A stretch of 64,000 bases of DNA from JANOYJ01 sp963792485 (GCA_963792485.1 CAWBWL010000004.1:106338-170337), one strand, 5' to 3'. Positions 33,726-43,940 are shown, counted from the stretch's first letter. Notes: generated by a model from the letters alone, not told the origin. Made by a program: numbers and translations.

Positions 33726-36506
33726 TCAGCCGACGGCCATGCCCGCAGCAGTCTTCACCAGCGCGTCAAAAAGCGCGGCGGCGACGGGATCTTCGCCTGG
33801 AGCATCCTGCATCAAGCGAAAAGTTGACGCGACCAGACCGCCTTTGCCAACGCGGCGCTCAGCAATTGTCGCGGCAGGCTTGTGCACCCAGCCGACAACG
33901 AGACCTGCATGCACTGGCCCGCCATATTCCCAGGCGCGAAATCCTGTCATGACATGGAAAGGCACGACCCGGTCGAAGGACAAATCAAACATCGGCCCGC
34001 CAGGTATCGCCGCGAAAGCGCCCTCGCGCCGGATCCAGGAAAAGCTGGCAATCCAGTCGCCGCGCCACATCGTGCCTTGCCGCGCGATGAGCGCAATGTT
34101 GGGCAACTGGCTTTCTGGACCAGACACATTGCCGGGGACGGAATCCACGATCGGCATGAATGGCTGCTCGCGCGCCGCCGCATCGGTGCGCAGATTTCCA
34201 TTGGTCTTGGCGGTGCCGTCGGCGAAGATGACATAGCGCGCGCCATGTTGAAGAGCTGCTATGTCGCCCGCATCAAGCCCATGCGTCAGGATCACATCGG
34301 CTTCGCGCGCCGAGACGACCTGATAGCCGAGACCTTTCGCGTATGTGGCGAGGGCTGAATCCGCAGCCGCTACATTTGGCAAGCTGCTGGTATTGCGTGC
34401 GGGATAAAGCGCGACTTCAAACGCGTTGCGTGCCAGTTCCCTGTCACCCGCCATGAGTCGCATGGTAATACGCTGCATCCGGCTCTCGGTGACACGCGGC
34501 AGCATGGCTTCAAATGAGTCAAGCTCGGTGACGTAGCGGTCATGCGCCGACTGCACCACCGTCCGCTTTCCAAACAGCGCATCGGCCTCGTCAAACTGCA
34601 GAACGGCACCTTCCGGAATTTTCAGGCCGCTGCTTGCAATGGAAACGTCAAATCTAAATGTCATGCCACTCACGCCAGCGTAGCGGGATATTTTCGGCAC
34701 GATGACAATGTCCGAATTCACCTCCGCAAACCTCTCGTGAAACACCCGCAGATTGCGGTTAAGGTCCATCAGGCCATTGGCCTCCCAATGCACATCGGTG
34801 AGTTCGGTGATGACATAACCCATGATCGAGGCGCGGGCGCGCATGGTCTCGATTTCATATTTCAGATTGCCGAACTGGTACCATTGCACTGCATCAATAA
34901 ACTGGTCGAAACTGCCAAAGACAGAGTCCAGCCGATAGGCGGCAAAGCGGTTTTGAATCGAATGCGGATAGGCGGCGCCGTCGCCCCAGCCGGGCCCCGA
35001 CTCCATCCACCAAGGCTCGGAGCCATCGGCGTTCACAAGCTTTTTCGGATCAGGCAGGCCCCAGACGCCGAATTCCGAGACGACCAGCGGCTCATCGCCC
35101 CGCTTCTGCGCATCGCCATGCTGGCTGAATGTCCAATCCGCTCCACGCGCGAATTCATCCGTCAGCTTGTCCCATTCGGCGCGCCGCTCGGGAATGGAGC
35201 GGTAGTAGTGGTAGTCGTTGATATCAGTCTTCACATGAAAGTTTGTATGACAGGCGGAATTGTCGACCACGAGCCGCGAGGGATCGAGCGCCTTCAGCCA
35301 GTCATAGGTCTCCGCCAGCCATTTGCGGTGGCTCGCATCCTCGATGACGCGCGTGCCCCAGTCTTCGTTGATGATTGTCCAGATGACGATCGACGGATGA
35401 TTGCCGTCGCGCTCCAGGATGCCCTGCATAGTCTCGCGCATCCGCCTTGCGGAATTTTCAGTGAAGGTTGCGACATTTGGAATTTCCGTCCAGATCAGCA
35501 TGCCGAGCCGATCAGCTGCCTCGTAATAGCGCGGATCGGGAACCTTGATGTGACAGCGCAGGAAATTGAGGCCGAGCGCCTTGGCCTTGTGGATCTGGTC
35601 TTCGAGAAACTCGACAGATGGCGGCGTGCAGATGCCCTCGGGATAATAGTCCTGATCCAGCGCCCCGCGCATATAGAAGGGCTCGCCATTGAGGAAAAAC
35701 TTCCCTTCCCGGGCCTCGAAACTGCGAAAACCAAAACTATGTGTTGTGGAATCAATCACCTGGCCATCGACTCTGATGTCGATGCGGGCCCGATACAGGT
35801 GCGGCGTGTCCGGGGACCAAGGTTTGACCAAAGGCACTGGTCAGCGAAACCGTTTCGCGGTCGGCGCTGATGACTTTGGAAACTTCCGCTGATCTTGCTG
35901 CCATCAGGGCCGGTTACGGAAACCGATACCGAGCATCCGGCACACGGCCCTGGAAAGCTCAAGTGAAAGCGTCACCGCGCCGGACCGCAGGTCCGCATTG
36001 ATGGCGCAATGTTCCAGATGCCGATGGTCCCGCGCCTCGAGCGTTACAGTCTGCCATATGCCGCCAAGCGGGCCGTACCAGCTCTGTTTGCCATGCGGAA
36101 TTTCGGCGAAGGGAAAATCTGGCGCTGTCTCCGCCCCGCCATCGGGCAAGAGCACGGCAACCTCGATGGTGTTTTCGTTCTTGAGGATTGTTGCGGGAAC
36201 AACAAATTCGAACGGCAGATACCCGCCTTCATGGCTGCCCAAAGCCAGACCATTGACGCTCACTTCCGCAAAATAGCTGACGGCGCCGAAACGGATCGCC
36301 ATCTCCCTGCCCTTCCAGTCTTCAGGAACAGAAAACGTGCGCTTGTAGAGTGCCCTGCCAGATTCATGGCGAAGATCAGCAAACTCAGCCTGCCATGGCA
36401 GCGGCACATGAGCCTTGCGCCATTGTCGGTCGCTTTCGTGGCGAAAATCCCAGACGCCATCAAGCGAGACTACATCGCGCGCCGAAGTTTTCTTATGCGC
36501 TGTCAT
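33726..36506 (-). CDS. Glycoside hydrolase family 2 enzyme (beta-galactosidase/beta-glucuronidase-like; frameshifted)
   Basis: The ATG at 36506 follows GGAGG and starts 'MTAHKKTSARDVVSLDGVWD', the GH2 sugar-binding domain ('SWYGPLGGIWQTVTLEARD' near its end). The immunoglobulin-like domain is interrupted by about three single extra bases near 35945, 35885 and 35832; corrected, it runs GCSVSVSVTGPDGSKISG then KVISADRETVSL and 'LVKPWSPDTPHLYRARI'. The TIM barrel is intact, with 'IWTIINEDWG' (acid/base Glu) and 'LVVSEFGVWGLPD' (nucleophile Glu). A long C-terminal extension of about 300 residues has no assigned role. Total is about 926 residues with no signal peptide, so it acts in the cytoplasm. 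Confidence 0.85.
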
Positions 36507-36578
36507 TCCGCCGCCCTCCAGCGCCCGCCCTGCCATCGAGCCAGCGTAACAAAGCGCCGAGGCGGGTCAACAAGCATT

Positions 36579-36588
36579 TCGATACATA
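36579..36588. promoter_or_regulatory. GATACATATC site upstream of the GH2 gene
   Basis: This is a one-mismatch variant of the GATACGTATC palindrome, followed by GGATTA as at 33648. It lies 73 bp before the GH2 start in the divergent region shared with the ArsR-like regulator. Confidence 0.6.
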
Positions 36589-36736
36589 TCGGATTACCCG
36601 GTACGAATTTGCCCGGGAAAAGCCAGGGATACTTCGCCGCTGGTTTGAATTGTCGCGTTGCCCCAGGGTTGGGCTATGACTGAACCCGATTATCTGATAC
36701 GCACTCTCAAAATACCCGCATTTTGGAACACTCCCC

Positions 36737-37667
36737 ATGAGCCGAAACTTTCTCGTCGTTGATCCTGAGGAGGGCCTTGACGTTCTTGAAGGCCCTCGCC
36801 TCGGGCGCGCGGGTGAGAGTGCTGAAGCTTTTGCACACGAACGGGCCGATGAATGTCAATGACATCGCCGCCGCGCTCGACCTGCCGCAATCGACCATAT
36901 CGTCAAATATCCAGACCCTTGAAGACGCCGGGCTGATCCGCACCGAAACGCAGCGGGCGAAGAAGGGCAACCAGAAGATCTGCCACACCTCGTTTGACGA
37001 GGTGCTCGTCATGTTCAAGGACGACACAAGCGCACTGAGCGCCAACACGATTGAAGTCGCCATGCCGCTCGGGCTTTACACAAGCTGCGAGGTGAGCGCG
37101 CCCTGCGGCTTGTGCTCGGTTGACGGCATTATCGGGCTTCTAGATGTTCCCGACACATTTCTCGATCCGGACCGCATGCGCGCCGGGCTGGTCTGGTTCA
37201 CCAGAGGGTTTCTCGAATACCAGTTTCCAAACAATGCCAAGCTTGCCAACAGCCGCGTGGACTCTCTGGAGTTTTCGCTGGAACTCTCCTCCGAGGTTCC
37301 GGGCACTGCAGCAGATTGGCCGTCCGATATCACGGTGGCCGTCAACGGCGTTGACATCGGCACTTGGACATCGCCCGGCGATTTCGGCGACAAGCGCGGC
37401 GTCTATACGCCGGACTGGTGGAAGCTGAAGGGCTCGCAATATGGCAAGCTGAAGACCTGGCGCGTGTCCGCCGAAGGCTCATTTGTCGACGGCGTGAAAA
37501 TCTCACCCGTATCGCTCAAGGATCTCGATGTCGAAAACCATCGCTCCGTGCGGCTGCGCATCGGCGTGAAGGATGACGCCAAACATCCCGGCGGCGTCAA
37601 TATTTTCGGCCGCGGCTTTGGAAACTATGATCAGGACATTGTCATGCGGCTTGGAACGACGCGCTGA
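36737..37667 (+). CDS. ArsR-like winged-helix regulator with large C-terminal domain (frameshifted)
   Basis: The ATG at 36737 reads 'MSRNFLVVDPEEGLDVL'; one extra base near 36789 must be removed to continue into KALASGARVRVLKLLHTNGP and the winged helix 'VNDIAAALDLPQSTISSNIQ'. After about residue 100 comes a roughly 200-residue domain with 'YTSCEVSAPCGLCSVDGIIG' (three close cysteines) and a beta-rich part ('DSLEFSLELSSEVPGTA', 'ITVAVNGVDIGTWTSPGDFG'). Corrected length is about 309 residues. It lies between the divergent GH2 gene and the GH51 gene, both with GATACGTATC-like sites, so it is the likely regulator. The C-terminal domain presumably senses sugar or metal; this is inference. Confidence 0.75.
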
Positions 37668-37696
37668 ATCCGCTTGACGGCCTACAGAGCTTGTCG

Positions 37697-37706
37697 GATA
37701 CGTATC
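37697..37706. promoter_or_regulatory. GATACGTATC palindrome upstream of the GH51 gene
   Basis: A perfect copy of the 10-bp palindrome (TCGGATACGTATCCCAA) lies 47 bp before the arabinofuranosidase start and 29 bp after the regulator stop. With the sites at 33648 and 36579 it marks every transcription unit of cluster 3. Confidence 0.7.
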
Positions 37707-37752
37707 CCAAAACCTGATATAGACCCATAATTTGGAATGTATGGAGGCCGGG

Positions 37753-39264
37753 ATGAAGGCGACTGTTACCGCGCACAGGGATTTCACGATTTCCCAGATC
37801 GATGACCGGCTCTACAGCGCGTTTCTGGAGCATCTGGGCCGCGCTGTTTACACGGGCATCTATCAGCCGGACCATCCAACCGCCGATAAGAACGGCATGC
37901 GCAAGGATGTCATCGCGCTGGTCAAAGAGCTGAACATTCCCTTCGTGCGCTATCCGGGCGGCAATTTCGTTTCGGCCTATAATTGGGAGGACGGCGTCGG
38001 ACCAAAGAAGGATCGCCCGGTGCGGCTCGACCTTGCCTGGCACACATCCGAGAACAACCATGTCGGCGTGCACGAATTTTCCGACTGGTGCGACACGGTC
38101 GGGACGCAGATGATGCTGGCGATCAACCTTGGCTCGCGCGGTCTCGATGAGGCGCGCAATTTCGTTGAATATGTCAACGGCCCGCTTGGCTCATACTGGG
38201 GCGATCTGCGCAAGAAAAACGGCCGCGCCGACCCGTTCAACTGCCGCCTCTGGTGCCTCGGCAATGAGATGGACGGGCCCTGGCAGGTCGGTCACAAGAC
38301 GGCGGAAGAATATGGGCGCCTCGCCAACGAAACCGCGAAAACGCTGAGGGCATTCGACAAGAGCCTTGAGCTGATCGTCTGTGGCTCGTCCAACTCCGAC
38401 ATGAAGACCTATCCGGAGTGGGAACGCATTGTGCTCGAGCACAGCTATGATGCGGTGGACCATATTTCGCTGCATATGTATTTCAACAACAAGGCGAAGA
38501 ATGCGGCGAACTTCCTGGCGCTGAACCATAAGCTCGACACCTATATCGAGACCATCGCCTCGACGATCAATCTGGTGAAGGCAAACAAGCGCTCGAAGCA
38601 CGAGGTGACGATCTCATTTGATGAATGGAACGTCTGGTACCACTCAATGGCGGCTGATCGGGAGGTGCTGGACGGGCATGCCGGCTGGCCCTATGCGCCG
38701 CCTATTTTGGAAGACATCTATATTTTTGAGGACGTGCTGCAGGTTGGCTGCATTCTCAACACGTTCATCCGCCGCTCGGATGTCGTTAAAATCGCCTGCA
38801 TTGCGCAGCTGGTCAATGTGATTGCGCCGATCATGACCAATCCGAACGGTGGGGCGTGGCGGCAGACGATTTTTTATCCCTACTATTTCGCCTCGGTGTT
38901 TGGGCGCGGCACGGCGCTCAATCTCGCCGTCAAATGCGCGGGCTATGACGCGGATGTGGCTGACAATGTGCCGTTCATCGACATTTCCGGCGTGCATAAT
39001 GAGGCGGACGGAACAGTAACATTCTTCGCCATTAACCGGCATGCCAGCGAGACGCTGGAGGCGGAGATTGGTCTCAATGGATTTGGCAAGGCATCGATCA
39101 TTGACCATCAGGTGCTTACGCACGCTTCGCTTGCAGCGGTGAACACTGAGAAAGATCAGAGCAACGTCGTTCCGAAGAAGGGCAGCGGCGCGGTTATTGA
39201 GGATGGCGCAATCAAGGCCAAACTGCCGCCCTATTCTTATCAAATGATCCGCGTGAAGGTTTAA
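37753..39264 (+). CDS. Alpha-L-arabinofuranosidase, glycoside hydrolase family 51
   Basis: This 503-residue intracellular enzyme starts at the ATG at 37753 after GGAGG. The N-terminus 'RLYSAFLEHLGRAVYTGIYQ' and 'FVRYPGGNFVSAYNWEDGVG' are GH51 hallmarks. 'LWCLGNEMDGPWQVGHK' contains the acid/base glutamate and 'VTISFDEWNVWYHS' the nucleophile. The C-terminal beta-sandwich closes with 'KLPPYSYQMIRVKV'. It removes terminal L-arabinofuranose from imported oligosaccharides, consistent with the neighbouring transporter and GH2 enzyme. An aldo/keto reductase gene follows after 4 bp. Confidence 0.95.
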   Translation: MKATVTAHRDFTISQIDDRLYSAFLEHLGRAVYTGIYQPDHPTADKNGMRKDVIALVKELNIPFVRYPGGNFVSAYNWEDGVGPKKDRPVRLDLAWHTSENNHVGVHEFSDWCDTVGTQMMLAINLGSRGLDEARNFVEYVNGPLGSYWGDLRKKNGRADPFNCRLWCLGNEMDGPWQVGHKTAEEYGRLANETAKTLRAFDKSLELIVCGSSNSDMKTYPEWERIVLEHSYDAVDHISLHMYFNNKAKNAANFLALNHKLDTYIETIASTINLVKANKRSKHEVTISFDEWNVWYHSMAADREVLDGHAGWPYAPPILEDIYIFEDVLQVGCILNTFIRRSDVVKIACIAQLVNVIAPIMTNPNGGAWRQTIFYPYYFASVFGRGTALNLAVKCAGYDADVADNVPFIDISGVHNEADGTVTFFAINRHASETLEAEIGLNGFGKASIIDHQVLTHASLAAVNTEKDQSNVVPKKGSGAVIEDGAIKAKLPPYSYQMIRVKV

Positions 39265-39268
39265 GCCA

Positions 39269-40258
39269 ATGCTCTACCGCCGCCTCGGAAAATCCGGTCT
39301 GCAAGTCTCGGAGTTCTCGCTGGGCTCATGGGTTACGTTCAGCAAACAGGTGCATGAGGATGACGCGCTGAAGCTGATGACAACTGCATATGACGCGGGC
39401 ATCAATTTCTTTGACAATGCAGAAGGCTATGAGCAGGGCGGCTCGGAAATCCTGATGGGAAAAGCCCTGAAGAAACTGAGCTGGAGCCGTGACAGCTATA
39501 TCGTCTCCAGCAAGGTATTCTGGGGCGGCTCAAAACCCACCCAGCGGGGACTGTCGCGCAAGCATATCCATGACGCCTGCAATGCGGCGCTGAAGCGGCT
39601 GCAGGTTGAGTATTTGGACCTCTTCTTCTGCCATCGCCCGGATATCGACACGCCTGTAGAAGAAACCGTGCGAGCGATGCATGACCTGATTGCCCAAGGC
39701 AAAGTGCTGTATTGGGGAACGTCCGAATGGTCGGGCCAGCAGATTACCGAGGCCTATGCGGCAGCGCGCGATTTGCGTATCACGCCGCCGACAATGGAAC
39801 AGCCGCAATACAATCTCTTCGAGCGCGACAAGGTCGAGCGCGACTATCTTCCTGTATATGGACTGACGGGGATTGGAACGACAATCTGGTCGCCGCTGGC
39901 CTCTGGCATTTTGACCGGAAAGTACAATAAGGGCATCCCCAAAGACAGCCGCCTCAATCTTCCCGGCTATGAGTGGCTAAAAGCTGAATGGGAAAAGCCT
40001 GAAGGCAAGGCGCGGCTGGCCAAGGTCGAAAAGCTGGCAGCGCTCGCAGGCAAATCCGGCATGCCGATCCACCATATGGCGCTGCTCTGGTGCCTGTCCA
40101 ACCTGCATGTTTCGACTGTCATTCTTGGCGCATCCAAGGAGAGCCAGCTCAAAGACAACTTGGCTGCACTGAAAAATCGAGATTTGTTGACTGGCGCCGT
40201 GAAGGAAGAGATCGAGACAATCATGATGAACAAGCCGGGACCCCCGCAGCGGTATTAG
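39269..40258 (+). CDS. Aldo/keto reductase (voltage-gated K+ channel beta-subunit type)
   Basis: This is a 329-residue NADPH-dependent reductase. The catalytic tetrad is visible as Asp and Tyr in 'INFFDNAEGYEQGGSE', Lys in 'SYIVSSKVFWG' and His in 'DLFFCHRPDIDTPVEE'. 'YWGTSEWSGQQI' and 'WSPLASGILTGKYNKGIP' are typical of the KCNAB/YghZ branch. It is cotranscribed with the arabinofuranosidase and may reduce the liberated arabinose or another aldehyde, but the substrate is not evident. Its end overlaps the convergent RNA methyltransferase gene. Confidence 0.9.
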   Translation: MLYRRLGKSGLQVSEFSLGSWVTFSKQVHEDDALKLMTTAYDAGINFFDNAEGYEQGGSEILMGKALKKLSWSRDSYIVSSKVFWGGSKPTQRGLSRKHIHDACNAALKRLQVEYLDLFFCHRPDIDTPVEETVRAMHDLIAQGKVLYWGTSEWSGQQITEAYAAARDLRITPPTMEQPQYNLFERDKVERDYLPVYGLTGIGTTIWSPLASGILTGKYNKGIPKDSRLNLPGYEWLKAEWEKPEGKARLAKVEKLAALAGKSGMPIHHMALLWCLSNLHVSTVILGASKESQLKDNLAALKNRDLLTGAVKEEIETIMMNKPGPPQRY

Positions 40259-41064
40259 CGAAGCGCACTCGCATGATAGAGCGCTATTCCCGAGGCGGTT
40301 GCCACGTTCAAACTGTCGAACGCGACCGACATGGAAATGCGGTAAGTTGGAAGAGTGCGCAGAATTTTCTCTGGCAACCCTGTGCCTTCCGCACCCAAAA
40401 TCAATGCGCGTTTTCCCATCCTTGGCAGGCTGTCAACCGTGAACTCGCCTTGAGGAGACAAGGCCGCAAGCGCATAACCGTTTTCCGAAAGAGCGCTGCA
40501 GAGGCTCTCCAGATCGACAGCCTTTGCAAACGAAACCTTGAGAACGCCGCCCACCGAAACGCGGATTGATTTGCGGTAAAGCGGATCGCAGCATTGCTGA
40601 TCAAGTATCACCGCATTCACGCCAAAAGCCGCTGCGTTGCGAAAAATCGAGCCCATATTGTCATGATTGGAGATGGCGGAAAGCACGACAACAAGCGCGT
40701 CCAGCGGCAATGCCGCCAGTAGATTTTCAAGGCCGGGTTCGGGTCGGCGCGCCGCCATAGCCAGAATGCCTCTGTGCAGATGAAAGCCGGCGATTGCATT
40801 GATCACATCCTGACTGGCGATATAGACAGGAACGCTGGGGCTCAGCCCGGCAAGCAATTGGGTAACGCCGGAAGCGCGGTTCTCAAGCAGGAGCACGCTC
40901 TCGATCTTGTGCCCGCTCCCAGCCAGCACATTGAGGACAACAGCTCCCTCCGCGATGAAGCGTCCATCGCGCCCCACAAGATCGCGCTCGCGAATATTGC
41001 GATAAGCGGCGATGCGCGGATCATCCGCATTATCGATGCGAAAAAGACGGTCCAGCGCGCTCAT
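40255..41064 (-). CDS. TrmH/SpoU-family RNA 2'-O-methyltransferase
   Basis: This 269-residue SPOUT methyltransferase has the three motifs 'ISNHDNMGSIFRNAAAFGVN' (motif 1), 'ALILGAEGTGLP' (motif 2) and 'SLNVATASGIALYHAS' (motif 3), which form the S-adenosylmethionine knot. The N-terminal about 100 residues are an L30e-like RNA-binding domain ('GRFIAEGAVVLNVLA'). The target nucleotide is unknown. The ATG at 41064 overlaps the stop of the upstream gene as TGATG. Confidence 0.9.
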   Translation of the reverse strand: MSALDRLFRIDNADDPRIAAYRNIRERDLVGRDGRFIAEGAVVLNVLAGSGHKIESVLLLENRASGVTQLLAGLSPSVPVYIASQDVINAIAGFHLHRGILAMAARRPEPGLENLLAALPLDALVVVLSAISNHDNMGSIFRNAAAFGVNAVILDQQCCDPLYRKSIRVSVGGVLKVSFAKAVDLESLCSALSENGYALAALSPQGEFTVDSLPRMGKRALILGAEGTGLPEKILRTLPTYRISMSVAFDSLNVATASGIALYHASALR

Positions 41065-41570
41065 CAAGAAGCACCCGCTTCGATCACCAGCAAATCGTCA
41101 GCGGTGAGCACAAACGCCTTGCCGAAACCGCCATTGAGATAGGCTTTCCCGATCTGCAGGCGAAAAAAGCTGAAGTCGCCGAGACCGAGATAAAGCTGCG
41201 CTTTCGGTTGCTTCAACAGATAGACCCGCGCGATGACTTCGTGCTCTGCACTGTCCCGATCAATCCGCTCCGCCATGCACATTAGGGTGATGCGCGGATG
41301 AGTGAGCGCCTCACCCTTGCCCGGCTCACCCAGGAGCAGGGAGCAGTGCGCGGCACGCAGGAGACCCTGCGTGTGCCGGGACAAGGACGAAATCAATATC
41401 ACCGGTGTACCGCCAGGATCAGTGCCTGCGCCAACCCTGCTGACATAGGGAGCACCAGTCTCCGGATCGGATACCGCCAGCGCGCCAAATCGCGCGCCGT
41501 CAATCAATTTCCGCGCCAGGATTCGAGCCTTGTCATCGGTGGTGGGTATCGGGTTGATCTTGTCAGCCAA
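41064..41570 (-). CDS. Pyridoxamine 5'-phosphate oxidase-fold protein (HugZ-like)
   Basis: This 168-residue FMN-binding split-barrel protein includes 'RFGALAVSDPETGAPYVSRV' and 'TPVILISSLSRHTQGLLRAA' with 'CSLLLGEPGKGEALTHPRIT', matching the N-terminal domain of HugZ-type heme utilisation proteins. The C-terminal DUF2470 domain of full HugZ is absent. It may act as a flavin-dependent reductase or heme-binding protein. It is translationally coupled to the downstream SpoU methyltransferase gene. Confidence 0.85.
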   Translation of the reverse strand: MADKINPIPTTDDKARILARKLIDGARFGALAVSDPETGAPYVSRVGAGTDPGGTPVILISSLSRHTQGLLRAAHCSLLLGEPGKGEALTHPRITLMCMAERIDRDSAEHEVIARVYLLKQPKAQLYLGLGDFSFFRLQIGKAYLNGGFGKAFVLTADDLLVIEAGAS

Positions 41571-41649
41571 TTGACTGCCTTCTTCATTGCCGCTGAGCTG
41601 CGCGCCATGCTAACGGCCCTGCCTGTCAAAACCAAGCCGGGAAGATGAA

Positions 41650-42750
41650 ATGGCGGAGATTACACAGGCGCAGGTTCTGGATGCCCTGAAAGCGGTTGCA
41701 GCGCCCGACGGCGGAGACATCGTCGCGCGTGGTCTCATCTCTGGAATCTTCATTGCCTCCGGCAAAGTGTTCTTCTCGGTCACGGTCCCGGCCGAGCGCG
41801 CACAGGAACTGGAGCCGCTGCGCCTCGCCGCTGAAAAAGCAGTTGCAGCAATTCCCGGAGTCATCAGCGCGGTTGCGGCTCTCACAGCCGAGAAACGGGC
41901 AGGACCAGCCCCTGCCCCACAGCGGCCGTCAGGCCATGCACGGCAAGGCGTGCCCGGTGTCGGGGCTATTGTCGCCGTCGCGTCCGGCAAGGGTGGGGTG
42001 GGTAAATCGACGACGGCGGTAAACCTCGCTCTGGCGCTCAAGGCAAATGGGTTGAAAGTAGGCATTCTTGATGCAGACGTTTACGGCCCGTCCATGCCAC
42101 GCCTGCTTGGCCTGAAGGGACGTCCGCAGACGATTGACGGAAAAATACTGCAGCCGATGCAGGCCTATGGCGTCAAGGCGATGTCCATGGGCTTTCTGGT
42201 CGATGAGGACACGCCGATGATCTGGCGCGGGCCGATGGTAATGTCGGCGCTGACACAGATGCTGCGCGAGGTGAATTGGGGTGATTTGGATGTCCTGATT
42301 GTCGATATGCCCCCCGGCACTGGGGACGCGCAATTGACCATGGCGCAGCAAGTGGCGCTGGCAGGGGCTGTGATCGTATCAACACCGCAGGACCTCGCAT
42401 TAATTGACGCCCGCAAAGGGCTGAACATGTTCAGAAAAGTCGATGTGCCTGTTCTCGGCATCATCGAGAACATGAGCTATTTCATCGCGCCTGACACGGG
42501 CAGGCGCTACGACATTTTCGGGCATGGCGGCGCGCGGGCCGAAGCAGAGCGGATGAATGTGCCGTTCCTCGGCGAAGTGCCGCTCGACATGGCTTTGCGG
42601 GAGAATTCCGACAACGGAACGCCGTTGGTGGCGACAGTGCCAGACGGGACGCATGCGCAGATTTACCGCGATATTGCTGCAAAGGTCTGGGAGGGTGTCC
42701 AAGCTGGCAAGACCGGCGGGCGCGCGGCGCCACGCATTGTTATGGAATAG
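41650..42750 (+). CDS. Mrp/ApbC-type P-loop iron-sulfur cluster carrier
   Basis: This 366-residue protein has an N-terminal MIP18/DUF59-like domain ('VLDALKAVAAPDGGDIVARG') and an Mrp ATPase domain with the deviant Walker A 'VAVASGKGGVGKSTTAVNLA'. 'ILDADVYGPSMPRLLGL', 'LDVLIVDMPPGTGDAQLTMA' and 'ENMSYFIAPDTGRRYDIFG' are diagnostic; the usual CxxC motif is not seen near the end of the ATPase domain. It would deliver Fe-S clusters to apo-proteins in the cytoplasm. It is transcribed away from the PPOX/SpoU pair. Confidence 0.93.
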   Translation: MAEITQAQVLDALKAVAAPDGGDIVARGLISGIFIASGKVFFSVTVPAERAQELEPLRLAAEKAVAAIPGVISAVAALTAEKRAGPAPAPQRPSGHARQGVPGVGAIVAVASGKGGVGKSTTAVNLALALKANGLKVGILDADVYGPSMPRLLGLKGRPQTIDGKILQPMQAYGVKAMSMGFLVDEDTPMIWRGPMVMSALTQMLREVNWGDLDVLIVDMPPGTGDAQLTMAQQVALAGAVIVSTPQDLALIDARKGLNMFRKVDVPVLGIIENMSYFIAPDTGRRYDIFGHGGARAEAERMNVPFLGEVPLDMALRENSDNGTPLVATVPDGTHAQIYRDIAAKVWEGVQAGKTGGRAAPRIVME

Positions 42751-42760
42751 CGCGGATTTC

Positions 42761-43870
42761 TTACCGCTCCAGCGGATCGAGAATGATGCCGGTCACGCCG
42801 CGAATGACGTGGACAGGCGCAGTGATTGGATTGATGTCGGCCTGCGGATCAAGGAAGCTGCCGCCGCCGCTGTCCAATATGCCATTGATCAAGGTGATCA
42901 GCGCCGGCGAAGTCGCGGCGGCGAAATGATCCAGACGGTCGCCGCCCTTGAAGTTTGACACATCGACGACCGTGATCTTGTCATTGCCTATCTCGTTCAC
43001 GGATGACAAGGAGCCCAGCCGTTCCTTCTGTCCGGTCAAGAGTGCAGAGACTTTCAGCGCTTTGTCCTTGCTTGATGTGAATATGATGAAGGGTGCGGGC
43101 AGCGTAGCGATTCGGGCAATCTGCGACTTGAAGACGTCGACATCAATATCGGGTGACATGAGCACCACAGGTCCGAGTTTCTTCTGAAAGCGCGCCTGTT
43201 GGAGCATTGACATCTGGCGCAAGGTCTCGACCGTCAGATATGTTCCCATGGAGTGTCCGACGAGCGTGATTTTCGACACATCGCTTTCGGCGAGATCATT
43301 CAAGAGCTGTTGAAGCGCGTCGCGTGAGAGCGCGATGCTGTCGCGGTCATAGACATAATACCGAGTTTCGGCAGCGGACGGCCATGAGAAATGTACAGCG
43401 ATGCCCGGCAGACGAAAGTCATTCTTGATCTGCGCCAGCCGGTAGACGCCTTCCGAATAACTGGTGTTGAAGCCGTGGATAAAAACAACCGCCTCGCGCC
43501 CGGCAACCGGCTTTCCGGTGAGCGCCTGATTGATCGCGGTTTTGAAATCGCCGGAACTGGAATAGCTTGACCGGTCGACCGTGACGAAATTCCTGGCCAG
43601 ATCTGGTTTGCCTTCTGCCCACTCGATTTGCCCAAGCTTATGCGAAGGCGGCACCGAGATGGCGTAGCGGTCATAGCTGAGAGATTGCGCACGCTGACCG
43701 CTGAAGATTTCGCCGTTTGGATCAGCCGCCCGGTTTGTGGCGACAAAGACCGTCTGAAGCGTGCCAGCCTGCGCAGGCATGTCCGCGAACGCCATCACAC
43801 CGTGCCCCGCACAGCCGGCAAGCCCGATGAGGATAGTAAGGACAAGGCAAAGCAGACGCATTGAGGCCAT
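42761..43870 (-). CDS. Alpha/beta hydrolase lipoprotein (DUF900 family)
   Basis: From the ATG at 43870 (second choice 43861) the product is about 369 residues. The start has a lipoprotein signal 'MRLLCLVLTILIGLAGC' with lipobox LAGC. The hydrolase core shows 'EAVVFIHGFNTSYSEGVYRL' (oxyanion loop), nucleophile elbow 'ITLVGHSMGTYL' and 'VVLMSPDIDVDVFKSQI' with the acid residue. It would be anchored to the inner or outer membrane facing the periplasm. The upstream open frame to 44164 overlaps the glycerate kinase gene and is rejected. Substrate unknown. Confidence 0.85.
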   Translation of the reverse strand: MASMRLLCLVLTILIGLAGCAGHGVMAFADMPAQAGTLQTVFVATNRAADPNGEIFSGQRAQSLSYDRYAISVPPSHKLGQIEWAEGKPDLARNFVTVDRSSYSSSGDFKTAINQALTGKPVAGREAVVFIHGFNTSYSEGVYRLAQIKNDFRLPGIAVHFSWPSAAETRYYVYDRDSIALSRDALQQLLNDLAESDVSKITLVGHSMGTYLTVETLRQMSMLQQARFQKKLGPVVLMSPDIDVDVFKSQIARIATLPAPFIIFTSSKDKALKVSALLTGQKERLGSLSSVNEIGNDKITVVDVSNFKGGDRLDHFAAATSPALITLINGILDSGGGSFLDPQADINPITAPVHVIRGVTGIILDPLER

Positions 43871-43940
43871 GGTCAAATCCGTTTGCAGTTTGCCGCCCGC
43901 AATAGCGGCGCGATAAGGAACCGTCAAACTGCACCCTCCG

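Noticed and set aside
34542..35870. Plus-strand 442-codon frame opposite the GH2 gene
   Set aside because: The minus strand carries both catalytic glutamate motifs of GH2; the plus frame has no family resemblance.
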